Shown here in pieces: positions 25,002 through 40,364 of a stretch of DNA of 64,000 nucleotides. The stretch comes from Pseudomonas lijiangensis (lineage in GTDB: Bacteria > Pseudomonadota > Gammaproteobacteria > Pseudomonadales > Pseudomonadaceae). The stretch's first letter is position 1. Each line of letters starts with the position of its first letter. The notes beneath the pieces were generated by a model. It had not been told where the DNA came from, made no database searches, and saw only the letters and a list, made by a program, of their open reading frames with translations. Both the position numbers and the translations under genes were made by a program. Location: the NCBI RefSeq assembly GCF_018968705.1, contig NZ_CP076668.1, positions 1,995,001 through 2,059,000 of the forward strand, given 5' to 3'.

Positions 25002-25151
25002 GTCCAATCTCCGCGAGGGGCGCGTAAAAACCGAGTGTGCCACTTTGTCGGCCAGGGGTGTGTACAAGTTGAACGGGCAGATGGCAAAACGCCCCGGCAT
25101 TTCCAGTCTGAGCATAGTCATGCCGCAGGAAAATGACGGGGCGTTGCGTTA

Positions 25152-25176
25152 TGTAGTGCCTTTTAAAACGCCTACA
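25152..25176. promoter_or_regulatory. TGTAGT/CCTACA imperfect palindrome
   Basis: TGTAGT, 13 bases including TTTTAAAA, then CCTACA lies upstream of the secretin-N-like gene. It resembles the site at 24167-24192 in both half-sites and AT-rich core. It may bind the same regulator, or may simply be a hairpin after the GNAT gene. Confidence 0.35.
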
Positions 25177-25188
25177 TAGTGGTCTGGA

Positions 25189-25611
25189 TCAGGCCTCGCG
25201 CACCATATCGACGTGCGGCAGTCCGGCTTCGAGAAACTCGTCGCTGACCACGGTGAAACCAAAACGCTGGTAGAACGCAACGGCTTGAACCTGCGCGCTG
25301 AGTTTCTGCTGCTTCAGGCCACGGTTCTGTGCTTCGTCGAGTATGGCTGTCAGCAGCATTTCACCGGCTTTCAGACCGCGCCAGTCCCTGAGGACCGACA
25401 GGCGACCGATTTCGCCGTCCAGCAGCAGTCGTGCTGTGCCGACGGCATAGTCGCCCTCACGGGCCAGAAAATGTATGGCGTCGCTATCCTCCGAGTCCCA
25501 TTCCAGTTCCGGTGGTACCGATTGCTCGGCAATGAACACGGCTTCACGAATACGCCGGATATCGGCGTTATTCTTCTGCCAGTCCGCGACGGATACGGTG
25601 ATTTTATTCAT
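25189..25611 (-). CDS. GNAT-family N-acetyltransferase (ElaA/YjcF-like)
   Basis: A 140-residue acetyltransferase. The acetyl-CoA site is seen in IGRLSVLRDWRGLKAGEMLLTAIL, with the V-x-x-x-x-RG-x-x-x-G variant pattern, and the C-terminal AFYQRFGFTVVSDEFLEAGLPHVDM block is typical of ElaA/YjcF proteins. Substrate unknown. ATG 25611 lies inside the end of roxA (eight-base overlap), so it is translationally coupled to the ribosomal oxygenase; a TTG two codons earlier is possible. Confidence 0.83.
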   Translation of the reverse strand: MNKITVSVADWQKNNADIRRIREAVFIAEQSVPPELEWDSEDSDAIHFLAREGDYAVGTARLLLDGEIGRLSVLRDWRGLKAGEMLLTAILDEAQNRGLKQQKLSAQVQAVAFYQRFGFTVVSDEFLEAGLPHVDMVREA

Positions 25612-26770
25612 CGGCAAATCCCAGGCTTCCTTGTTTTACGAGTTCGCAAATCAGATTGCGACCCTCTTCATCGGCCAACCATTGGCCGAGGTTTTCGCTG
25701 TGCAGCGAATCGGCCGCACAAATCAATTTAAGCAGTTCGCGCAGGCTGCCCGGCAAAAGACGACTCTGGCCGCTGGCAAACAGTAGCAGATCGTCATCCA
25801 CTTCAGACCAGGCCAGACGTGCGCTTGGGTTACGAATGAGAACTGCGCCCTGTTCCAGGCTGTCGAGCAGGTCTTCTTCTTCCAGTTCCGGGCCTGTGAC
25901 CAGTTCCGGGTAGCGAGGCTCGGTCATGAACTGGCCAAACCAGGTCAGCAGCAGGCGTTCGTCGCTCATGTGCTCGGCCAGCAGCGCCTTGAGGCGATCA
26001 AGGGCGTCGTGCTGGATCTGGTGCGGATCGCTGACCGGCTGTGCGTCGGCGTCGGTGTAGCGCTCTTCGTCCGGGATGAACTGGCTGAGGAAGTCGGTGA
26101 AGTGGGTCAGGACTTCGGCAGCGCTCGGGGCGCGGAAACCTACGGAGTAGGTCAGGCAGTCGTCCACGGCAACGCCGCAGTGGGCGAGACGTGGTGGCAG
26201 ATACAGCATGTCGCCGGGTTCCAGGGTCCACTCTTCGGTGGTCTGGAAGTCTGCGAGGATACGCAGGTCGGCGTGCTGCAGCAGCGGGCTTTCGGAGTCG
26301 CACATCTGGCCGATCTGCCAGTGGCGCTTGCCATGACCTTGCAGCAGGAAAACGTCGTAGTTGTCGAAGTGCGGACCGACGCTGCCGCCCGGTGCGGCGT
26401 AGCTGATCATGACATCGTCGATGCGCCAGCTTGGCAGGAAGCGGAAGTTCTCCAGCAATTCGCTGACTTCAGGTACGAACTGATCCACAGCCTGGACCAG
26501 AAGGGTCCATTCGCGCTCGGGCATCTTGCTGAAGTCGTCTTCGGAAAACGGACCGCGACGCAGTTCCCATGGACGCTCGCCGTTTTCGATGATCAGTCGG
26601 GATTCGACTTCTTCTTCCAGGGCAAGGCCGGCCAGCTCGTCAGGATCGATCGGGCTTTGGAAGTCCGGCATCGCCTGACGGATCAGGAGGGGCTTTTTCT
26701 GCCAGTAGTCACGCAGGAAAACACGCGCGCTCATGCCGCCCAGAAGTTGAAGAGGAATATCAGGATTCAT
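25604..26770 (-). CDS. roxA: Ribosomal protein L16 arginine 3-hydroxylase (RoxA/YcfD)
   Basis: RoxA is an Fe(II)/2-oxoglutarate JmjC-type oxygenase that hydroxylates an arginine of ribosomal protein uL16. The 388-residue protein has the cupin core: His134 and Asp136 in GPHFDNYDVF and His197 in PPRLAHCGVAV form the iron triad. An N-terminal LLGGMSARVFLRDYWQKKPLLI and a C-terminal dimerisation/winged-helix part (~255-388) complete the family plan. I start at ATG 26770 (MNPDIPLQLLGG). It follows purB on the same strand but a terminator lies between them. Confidence 0.92.
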   Translation of the reverse strand: MNPDIPLQLLGGMSARVFLRDYWQKKPLLIRQAMPDFQSPIDPDELAGLALEEEVESRLIIENGERPWELRRGPFSEDDFSKMPEREWTLLVQAVDQFVPEVSELLENFRFLPSWRIDDVMISYAAPGGSVGPHFDNYDVFLLQGHGKRHWQIGQMCDSESPLLQHADLRILADFQTTEEWTLEPGDMLYLPPRLAHCGVAVDDCLTYSVGFRAPSAAEVLTHFTDFLSQFIPDEERYTDADAQPVSDPHQIQHDALDRLKALLAEHMSDERLLLTWFGQFMTEPRYPELVTGPELEEEDLLDSLEQGAVLIRNPSARLAWSEVDDDLLLFASGQSRLLPGSLRELLKLICAADSLHSENLGQWLADEEGRNLICELVKQGSLGFADE

Positions 26771-26787
26771 TTGTAAGCCCTTGAAAT

Positions 26788-26811
26788 GAAAACGCCCGGC
26801 ACAGCCGGGCG
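26788..26811 (-). terminator. purB terminator
   Basis: CGCCCGGC-ACA-GCCGGGCG, with GAAAA on its left, reads on the minus strand as a stem followed by TTTTCATTTC. It lies just after the purB stop and before roxA. Confidence 0.8.
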
Positions 26812-26831
26812 TGTGCAAAAGTTGCTGCGGG

Positions 26832-28953
<2,122 letters not shown>

Positions 28954-28954
<1 letters not shown>

Positions 28955-30084
28955 CAACGCTTGTCCTTGCTCTTCCAGGGTTCGGCTATTTCGATCACGC
29001 CGCCCCCCAGGCAGATTTCGCCGTCATAGAACACCACGGACTGACCGGGTGTCACGGCGCGCTGCGGTTCATCGAATAATGCGCGGTAGCCATCGGCGGT
29101 CTTTTCCAGCGTGCAGTGCTGGTCGCCCTGGCGATAACGTACCTTGGCGGTCAGTTTCTTCGGGCTGCTCAGGTCGATGGGGTTGACCCAGTAGATCTGC
29201 GATGTGACCAGCGCTTGGGAAAACAGCCATGGATGATCGTTGCCCTGGCCGACGATCAGTTCGTTGTGTTCCAGATCCTTGACCAGTACATACCAGGGAT
29301 CATCGCTCGCGTCCTTCAATCCGCCGATACCCAGGCCCTGGCGCTGACCGATGGTGTGGTACATCAGGCCGTTGTGGCGGCCGATGACTTCGCCTTCGGT
29401 GGTCTTGATCTCGCCGGGCTGGGCAGGGAGGTACTGGCGCAGGAAGTCCGTGAAGCGGCGTTCGCCGATAAAGCAGATGCCGGTGGAGTCTTTCTTCTTG
29501 GCCGTCGCCAGACCGTGTTTCTCGGCAATTGCGCGTACTTCCGGTTTCTCCAGCTCGCCGACCGGGAACAGGGTGCGGGCGATCTGCTCGCCGCCCACCG
29601 CGTGCAGGAAATAGCTCTGGTCCTTGTTCGGGTCCAGGCCCTTGAGCAGTTCGGTACGGCCGTCGATATCGCGGCGGCGTACGTAATGGCCGGTGGCAAT
29701 CAGGTCTGCGCCCAGCATCAGGGCGTAGTCAAGGAAGGCCTTGAACTTGATTTCCCGGTTGCACAGGATATCCGGGTTAGGCGTGCGACCTGCCTTGTAC
29801 TCTTCCAGGAAGTGCTCGAACACGTTGTCCCAGTACTCGGCAGCGAAGTTGGCGGTGTGCAGCTTTATACCGATCTTGTCGCACACGGCCTGAGCGTCTG
29901 CCAGGTCTTCGCGGGCAGTGCAGTATTCCGTTCCGTCGTCTTCTTCCCAGTTCTTCATGAACAAGCCTTCCACCTGATAACCCTGCTCCATGAGCAGGAC
30001 AGCGGAAACGGATGAGTCCACGCCGCCGGACATGCCGACTATGACGCGCTTGTTTTCTGGATTGCAGTGGGCTGGATCACGCAT
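28954..30084 (-). CDS. mnmA: tRNA-specific 2-thiouridylase MnmA
   Basis: MnmA adds sulfur to U34 of tRNA-Lys, -Glu and -Gln (s2U), taking it from the TusE relay. The 376-residue protein has the ATP-binding PP-loop SGGVDSS (19-25), and the catalytic cysteines Cys108 ([11 protein letters not shown]) and Cys204 ([10 protein letters not shown]). It also has GHYVRR and a C-terminal beta-barrel. TusE, TusB, TusC and TusD, which deliver the sulfur, are encoded in the same window at 50.1-51.5 kb. hflD follows with a one-base overlap. Confidence 0.97.
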
Positions 30085-30144
30085 GGGAATTCAATGGGTG
30101 GCCTTGAAAAGGACGCGATTCTATCAGGCTGCGGGCGTCGAGTC

Positions 30145-30591
30145 TCACGCCTTGTCGCGCAGCAGGGCAAGACTGAAGTGTTCGGCGTTCAGATAATCGT
30201 CCACGCAGCGCATGACCAGCTCACTGCGCCAGCGGTGCTGCTGGGCTTGGAGTTCATCGCGTGTCAGCCAGACCGGGCCGACGATGCCTTCATCCAGAGG
30301 GTACTCGGGATGATGGCGCAGGGCCTTGGCTGCAAAGCAGATGCGCTGGTAGGTCACGCCATTGCTGGGCGCTGTATACAGGTAGATGCCGATCACGCTG
30401 GTCAGTTCGACATCCCAGCCGGTTTCCTCCAGGGTTTCGCGCACGGCGGCGTGTTGCAGGCTTTCGTTCGGGTCCAGATGTCCGGCAGGTTGGTTGAGTA
30501 CCTTCTGTCCGCCCTTGATTTCTTCGACGAACAGGAAACGGCCCTGATCCTCGACGATCGTGGCGACGGTAACGTGGGCTTGCCATTCCAT
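30145..30591 (-). CDS. nudJ: Nudix phosphatase NudJ
   Basis: NudJ is a Nudix hydrolase that in E. coli acts on nucleoside tri- and diphosphates and on the thiamin precursor HMP-PP. The 148-residue protein has a complete Nudix box at residues 37-59 (GX5EX7REUXEEXGU), with Glu52, Glu55 and Glu56 as expected metal ligands. Its position directly upstream of mnmA is the same as in E. coli, which supports the name over a generic Nudix label. Confidence 0.9.
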   Translation of the reverse strand: MEWQAHVTVATIVEDQGRFLFVEEIKGGQKVLNQPAGHLDPNESLQHAAVRETLEETGWDVELTSVIGIYLYTAPSNGVTYQRICFAAKALRHHPEYPLDEGIVGPVWLTRDELQAQQHRWRSELVMRCVDDYLNAEHFSLALLRDKA

Positions 30592-30656
30592 AATGTGGCT
30601 ACTCGTGTATTGGGGTAGGAGGGGTAATACCCATCAGTCAAGGCACAAACAAATCT

Positions 30657-30746
30657 GTAGGAGGCAGCTTGCTGGCGAAAGGGCCAGTGAAGCCGGTAGA
30701 TATTCTGCGTCTGTCGCACTGTATTCGCCAGCAAGCTGCCTCCCAC
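30657..30746. repeat. REPIN (inverted REP pair), family B, copy 1
   Basis: The arms at 30657-30679 and 30724-30746 are inverted copies of GGAGGCAGCTTGCTGGCGAA around a 44-base spacer. It lies upstream of nudJ and downstream of the idh terminator. The spacer is related, in reverse complement, to that of the copy at 47886-47974. Confidence 0.85.
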
Positions 30747-30783
30747 GGGTATGCAGGAGTGCAGCTTTTCTCTGGTCGCAAAT

Positions 30784-30816
30784 GCAAAAGCCCCGGTGCG
30801 TGGCCGGGGCTTTTGC
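30784..30816. terminator. idh terminator (bidirectional)
   Basis: GCAAAAGCCCCGG-TGCGTGG-CCGGGGCTTTTGC is a 13-bp perfect stem with A and T runs built into its base. It lies 28 bases past the idh stop on the minus strand. Confidence 0.88.
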
Positions 30817-30843
30817 AGGTCATGTGTCTGACCGGTTTACCAC

Positions 30844-33511
<2,668 letters not shown>

Positions 33512-34768
33512 ATGACATATCAGAAAACAAGAATCCCCGCCGTCGGTGAGAAGATCACTGTCAACGCAGACCACTCCCTCAACGTTCCCGATAATCCCGT
33601 CATTCCCTATATAGAAGGGGATGGTATTGGCATCGATATCACACCGGTCATGATCAAGGTGGTCGATGCAGCCGTCAGCAAGGCCTATGGCGAAAAGCGC
33701 AGGATTTCCTGGATGGAGGTCTATGCCGGAGAAAAGGCGACCCGGATTTACGACCCCGACACCTGGCTGCCTCAGGAAACCCTGGATGCGGTGCGCGAGT
33801 ACGTGGTTTCCATCAAGGGCCCTCTGACCACGCCGGTCGGCGGCGGCATTCGCTCCCTGAACGTTGCCTTGCGCCAGCAGCTGGACTTGTATGTCTGCCT
33901 GAGGCCTGTGCGCTGGTTCGAGGGTGTGCCCAGCCCGGTCAGGAAACCCGGCGATGTGAACATGACGATCTTTCGCGAAAATTCCGAAGATATTTATGCC
34001 GGCATCGAGTGGAAGGCTGGATCTCCCGAAGCGACCAGGGTCATTCGTTTTCTCAAGGAGGAGATGGGTGTCACCAAAATCCGCTTTGACGAGGATTGCG
34101 GCATCGGGGTCAAGCCGGTTTCCAGGGAGGGTACAAGGCGCCTGGCGCGCAAGGCGTTGCAGTATGTCGTGGACAATGATCGCGACTCGCTGACCATCGT
34201 GCATAAAGGCAACATCATGAAGTTCACCGAAGGGGCCTTCAAGGAGTGGGCCTATGAAGTGGCTGCCGAGGAGTTTGGCGCGACTCTGCTCGATGGCGGG
34301 CCATGGATGCAGTTCACGAACCCCCGGACCGGCAAGGAGGTGACCGTCAAGGATGCCATTGCCGATGCAATGCTTCAGCAGATCCTGTTACGTCCTGCCG
34401 AATATGATGTCATCGCAACATTGAATCTCAATGGTGACTATCTTTCCGACGCACTGGCAGCGGAGGTCGGGGGAATCGGAATTGCGCCGGGTGCCAATCT
34501 TTCGGATACCGTGGCGATGTTCGAGGCGACGCACGGCACAGCGCCTAAATATGCAGGCAAGGATCAGGTCAATCCGGGGTCTTTGATTCTGTCTGCCGAA
34601 ATGATGTTGCGGCATATGGGATGGGTTGAAGCGGCCGATCTGATCATCAAAGGCACCAATGGAGCCATTGCGGCAAAAACTGTTACTTATGATTTCGAGC
34701 GGCTGATGGAGGGCGCAACGCTGCTTTCATCGTCGGCGTTCGGCGATGCCCTGATTGCGCATATGTAG
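33512..34768 (+). CDS. icd: NADP-dependent isocitrate dehydrogenase, dimeric type
   Basis: Icd is the E. coli-type isocitrate dehydrogenase. The 418-residue protein starts [18 protein letters not shown], six bases after CGGAG. It has [23 protein letters not shown], in which Ser115 corresponds to the serine phosphorylated by AceK in E. coli. It also has [26 protein letters not shown] and the NADP-site block [19 protein letters not shown]. aceK is not in the window. With aceA and idh nearby, its regulation would set flow between the TCA cycle and the glyoxylate shunt. Confidence 0.96.
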   Translation: MTYQKTRIPAVGEKITVNADHSLNVPDNPVIPYIEGDGIGIDITPVMIKVVDAAVSKAYGEKRRISWMEVYAGEKATRIYDPDTWLPQETLDAVREYVVSIKGPLTTPVGGGIRSLNVALRQQLDLYVCLRPVRWFEGVPSPVRKPGDVNMTIFRENSEDIYAGIEWKAGSPEATRVIRFLKEEMGVTKIRFDEDCGIGVKPVSREGTRRLARKALQYVVDNDRDSLTIVHKGNIMKFTEGAFKEWAYEVAAEEFGATLLDGGPWMQFTNPRTGKEVTVKDAIADAMLQQILLRPAEYDVIATLNLNGDYLSDALAAEVGGIGIAPGANLSDTVAMFEATHGTAPKYAGKDQVNPGSLILSAEMMLRHMGWVEAADLIIKGTNGAIAAKTVTYDFERLMEGATLLSSSAFGDALIAHM

Positions 34769-34787
34769 CTCGATGCGCTGGGCCAGC

Positions 34788-34820
34788 AGCCAGTTCAGTC
34801 ACCCTGAACTGGCTGTTTAT
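34788..34820 (+). terminator. icd terminator
   Basis: AGCCAGTTCAG-TCACC-CTGAACTGGCT followed by GTTTATT is an 11-bp stem 19 bases past the icd stop, between convergent icd and cspD. Confidence 0.8.
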
Positions 34821-34848
34821 TCATGGCTGGCGTTTGTGGTGGTCTGTC

Positions 34849-35121
34849 TCAGGCCGACACATTAGCTGGCTTTTGTACTGCGCTTGGAGCATCTGCGGCC
34901 GTTGGAGCGGTAGCTGTGGGCGCAGACGAGATATTCACGGCATGCAATCCCTTGGGTCCCTGAATAATCTCGAACTGGACCTGCTGGCCTGCCTTGAGCG
35001 TTTTGTAGCCATCCATTTGTATGGCCGAATAATGAGCAAACAGATCTTCATCTCTGCCATCGGCAAGGATAAATCCATAGCCTTTTGCATTATTGAACCA
35101 CTTGACTTTACCACTGAGCAT
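34849..35121 (-). CDS. cspD: Cold-shock-domain protein CspD
   Basis: A 90-residue protein with one cold-shock domain (residues 1-67) bearing RNP1 (KGYGFILA) and RNP2 (DLFAHYSAI), followed by an Ala/Pro/Thr-rich tail of about 22 residues. CspD of E. coli binds single-stranded DNA and inhibits replication in slow-growing cells. I chose ATG 35121 (MLSGKVKWFNN), with GAGG nine bases upstream; ATG 35127 and TTG 35139 are too close to or overlap that site. It is divergent from clpS, as in other gammaproteobacteria. Confidence 0.92.
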   Translation of the reverse strand: MLSGKVKWFNNAKGYGFILADGRDEDLFAHYSAIQMDGYKTLKAGQQVQFEIIQGPKGLHAVNISSAPTATAPTAADAPSAVQKPANVSA

Positions 35122-35346
35122 AGCCATATCCCTCTGCAAAGGACTCCGTCTGGAGTATCATCCACCTCAATCCGCCTGGCCTAAAAAAATTTTGGTTGAC
35201 TGCGCGGACCCTTTTTACCCAATGTGGGCTCTATTGTTTGTAACACCGATTAGCTGATAGTCAAGGTCATGCAGCGGTCTATGTAAAAACCGGCCAGACT
35301 GCGACTAAATTATTCAATCCGCTCTTTACACGAACCTTTCTTTACC

Positions 35347-35709
35347 ATGCATGCAATCAGCAAGATTCGACTAACATTCAATCAGGACGGTCCGCAGTCA
35401 CACGAGGACGACTCAGCTGGCATTGCGTTGCAGGACGCCAAGCCCACCCTGCAGGCGCCACCGATGTACAAGGTGGTTTTGTTTAACGATGATTACACCC
35501 CTATGGATTTCGTCGTTGAGGTTCTTGAGGTGTTTTTCAACCTGAATCGTGAGCTGGCTACCAAGGTCATGCTGGCCGTCCATACAGAGGGGCGGGCAGT
35601 ATGCGGATTGTTTACCCGCGACATAGCCGAAACCAAGGCAATGCAGGTCAATCAATACGCCCGGGAAAGTCAGCATCCACTACTCTGTGAGATCGAGAAG
35701 GACGGTTAA
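35347..35709 (+). CDS. clpS: ClpAP adaptor protein ClpS
   Basis: ClpS recognises N-degron substrates (N-terminal Leu, Phe, Tyr, Trp) and delivers them to ClpAP. The 120-residue protein has a flexible N-terminus (1-~35) and the conserved core [21 protein letters not shown], in which the Asn-Asp-Asp region contacts the substrate N-terminus. It also has the [23 protein letters not shown] block. It lies 30 bases upstream of clpA on the same strand. The substrate-tagging transferases Bpt and Aat are encoded 2-4 kb downstream. Confidence 0.96.
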   Translation: MHAISKIRLTFNQDGPQSHEDDSAGIALQDAKPTLQAPPMYKVVLFNDDYTPMDFVVEVLEVFFNLNRELATKVMLAVHTEGRAVCGLFTRDIAETKAMQVNQYARESQHPLLCEIEKDG

Positions 35710-35739
35710 ACGCCGGCCACTTGGGTATGAGGTGAAGCT

Positions 35740-38013
<2,274 letters not shown>

Positions 38014-38065
38014 TGGCAGTCCTGTCTGGTACTCGGAAATGAGTGCCAGACAAGCGAACAAACAA

Positions 38066-38093
38066 AAACGCCCGGCATGTGCCGGGCGTTTTC
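38066..38093. terminator. Bidirectional terminator between clpA and infA
   Basis: AACGCCCGGCA-TG-TGCCGGGCGTT is flanked by AAAA and TTTTCG. It ends the convergent clpA and infA transcripts. Confidence 0.87.
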
Positions 38094-38105
38094 GTCAGTA
38101 CTAGC

Positions 38106-38324
38106 TTAGCGGGCGCGGTAGGTGATACGCCCTTTGCTCAGGTCATAAGGCGTCAGTTCGACGCGGACCTTGTCACCGGTAAGAATACGGATGTAGTTCT
38201 TGCGCATCTTGCCGGAGATATGCGCGGTTACGACGTGCCCGTTTTCCAACTCCACACGAAACATGGTGTTGGGCAGGGTGTCGACGACAGTGCCTTCCAT
38301 TTCGAAGCTGTCTTCTTTCGACAT
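38106..38324 (-). CDS. infA: Translation initiation factor IF-1
   Basis: IF-1 binds the ribosomal A site during initiation. The 72-residue protein is a single S1/OB fold and reads like all proteobacterial IF-1s: [20 protein letters not shown], then [20 protein letters not shown]. It lies downstream of aat and bpt on the same strand with a 101-base gap, so it may have its own promoter as well. Confidence 0.97.
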
Positions 38325-38425
38325 GCAGTAAAGCCCTCGGTATACAAATGAGTGGCCCGGTGCAAGTGGCGCCAGGCAAAAGCGGCGTGCATTGTGCCCG
38401 AAAAAACCTCTTTAAGCCAAGGGCT

Positions 38426-39133
38426 TCAATACAGAGTGACCCATCTTTGATTGGTCAACAGCTCGATGGGGCGATATTGGGTCTTGTAATTCATCTTTTT
38501 ACAGTTTTTGATCCAGTATCCCAGGTACACGGCATGCAACTGAAGCCGGGCTGCTTCGGCGATCTGCCACAAGATGGCATAACGCCCAAGACTGCGCCGT
38601 TCTTCATCGGGTTCATAGAAGGTATAGACCGCTGAAAGGCCGTTGGGCAAAAGATCGGTCACTGCGACTGCCAGCAGGCGCTGATCCAGCCGGAACTCGT
38701 AAAAGCGCGAGAAGGGCAGGTCCCTTACCAGAAAAGTGGAAAACTGGTCGCGACTGGGTGGGAACATGTCGCCATCGGCGTGGCGTTGCTCGATATAGCG
38801 TTGATAGAGATCGAAGTGCTCTTCGGTGAAGACCGGCTTGGTGCTGCGTACCTCAAGGTCGGTGTTGCGTTTGAGGATGCGTTTTTGCTGCCGGTCGGGC
38901 ACGAAGAGATTCACCGGGATGCGCGCCGGCACACAGGCGCTGCAATTCTGGCAGTGAGGGCGATAAAGATGGTCGCCACTGCGGCGAAAGCCCATGTCCG
39001 ACAGGTCGGCATAGACTTGCACGTCCATGGGTTGGCTGGGGTCCAGAAACAGTGTGGTCGCCTGCTCTTCGGGCAGGTAACTGCAAGTGTGGGGTTGAGT
39101 GGCATAAAACTTAAGCCGCGCCAGCTCTGTCAT
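38426..39133 (-). CDS. bpt: Aspartate/glutamate leucyl-tRNA-protein transferase
   Basis: Bpt moves Leu from Leu-tRNA to proteins with N-terminal Asp or Glu, making them ClpS substrates. The 235-residue protein has the N-terminal Cys region [18 protein letters not shown], the cysteine cluster [15 protein letters not shown], and the GNAT-like core ending [23 protein letters not shown] and [22 protein letters not shown]. These are typical of the bacterial Ate1-like family. It was formerly named ate. It lies 49 bases downstream of aat, which codes for the second transferase of the same pathway. Confidence 0.94.
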   Translation of the reverse strand: MTELARLKFYATQPHTCSYLPEEQATTLFLDPSQPMDVQVYADLSDMGFRRSGDHLYRPHCQNCSACVPARIPVNLFVPDRQQKRILKRNTDLEVRSTKPVFTEEHFDLYQRYIEQRHADGDMFPPSRDQFSTFLVRDLPFSRFYEFRLDQRLLAVAVTDLLPNGLSAVYTFYEPDEERRSLGRYAILWQIAEAARLQLHAVYLGYWIKNCKKMNYKTQYRPIELLTNQRWVTLY

Positions 39134-39182
39134 GATAGCCCCCCGTTATCAGAATCCATGAATAAGAGTGTATGCCAGCCTT

Positions 39183-39872
39183 TCAAACTCGCCTAGGCAA
39201 CCAGTCGGCGTTATTGGGCTGATCCAGATGCCGGTGCAGGTAGTCGGCAAATGTCTGGCGCGGGATCGAGCGGGCACCGAAGCTGTGCAGATGCTGGGTC
39301 GGCATCTGGCAATCAATCAATACGAACCCCCAGGCATTCAGGCGTTCCACCAATGTGGCGAAGCCGACTTTCGAGGCGTTGTCGGCGCGGCTGAACATGG
39401 ATTCGCCGAAAAACAGCTGCCCCATGGCCAGGCCATACAGCCCGCCCACCAGTGTGTCCTGGTCCCAGACCTCGACGCTGTGGGCGTGTCCGCGCCGATG
39501 CAGCTCCCTATAGGCCTCCTGCATCGAGCGGGTGATCCAGGTTTCGTTGGCGTAGCTGCGAGGTTCGGCGCAGGCCTGTATGACGGATGCGAAGTCCTGG
39601 TCGAACGTCACCCGATAACGCTCCTGGCGCATGAGTTTGCCCAGGCTGCGTGACACATGAATCTCGGCTGGTGGCAGAACGGTGCGTGGATCGGGTGACC
39701 ACCAGAGAATGGGCTGCCCGTCCTGAAACCACGGAAAACAGCCATGCCGGTAAGCCTGTATCAACCGGTCTGCCGACAAGTCGCCACCCGCGGCCAGCAG
39801 GCCGTTGGGTTCGCGCAGGGCTTTTTCCAGAGGTGGGAAAACAAGGCTGTTGCGTTGCAACCAGGTCAGCAT
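39183..39872 (-). CDS. aat: Leucyl/phenylalanyl-tRNA-protein transferase
   Basis: Aat adds Leu or Phe to proteins with N-terminal Lys or Arg, creating ClpS-recognised N-degrons. The 229-residue protein starts [24 protein letters not shown]. It has the signature [38 protein letters not shown] and [23 protein letters not shown] 39872 gives the usual N-terminus; a longer frame starting at 39905 has no homologous sequence. It is probably first in an operon with bpt. Confidence 0.95.
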   Translation of the reverse strand: MLTWLQRNSLVFPPLEKALREPNGLLAAGGDLSADRLIQAYRHGCFPWFQDGQPILWWSPDPRTVLPPAEIHVSRSLGKLMRQERYRVTFDQDFASVIQACAEPRSYANETWITRSMQEAYRELHRRGHAHSVEVWDQDTLVGGLYGLAMGQLFFGESMFSRADNASKVGFATLVERLNAWGFVLIDCQMPTQHLHSFGARSIPRQTFADYLHRHLDQPNNADWLPRRV

Positions 39873-40364
39873 GGCATCAGAACTTCGCGGTAGGGGAGGG
39901 CGCACGGGTGGTCATTTGCAACTCTGTACAATAAATGCGGTCACAACCGGTCGCCATTATGGTGTGTGTCGCAAGGTTTCGGTAGTACAGGTAAAAGATG
40001 ATAGCCCGATAGCCTTCGATCTTCTGTCTCACTGATAGAATCACCTCATAAGCCTTTGTCACAAAAGAGAATGCATGCTCAAATTGAACGTCATGAGGAA
40101 GGCTATGGCCCGTTATGGTCAGTCCCTGTATGAAAACGACGATCATTGGGCGTTAAAAGCCGCTGTGAAGAGCTTTCCTACAGACCTTGGGACCTACAAA
40201 GCCGTACAATGCCGACTTTGCGCGTTATCATTCAGGTCATCTGTTCTGCGGGTGTTTCAGAGGTTCGCGATCCCGTTTTCGGCTGGAACCGGTCGATACC
40301 GTTCAGCAGCCGTTCATAGTCAATCAACGAGATGTTCGCGCTTGAGCGCAGGAAATAAAGCGTT
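39873..40364. other. Divergent aat-ftsK intergenic region
   Basis: This 492-base region holds the promoters for aat (minus) and ftsK (plus). A TACAAT -10-like hexamer lies at 40205-40210, but its -35 is poor. Short open frames exist (for example 40075-40368) but lack ribosome sites and a recognisable product. In P. aeruginosa, trxB lies in this interval; no trxB sequence is present here. Confidence 0.6.
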
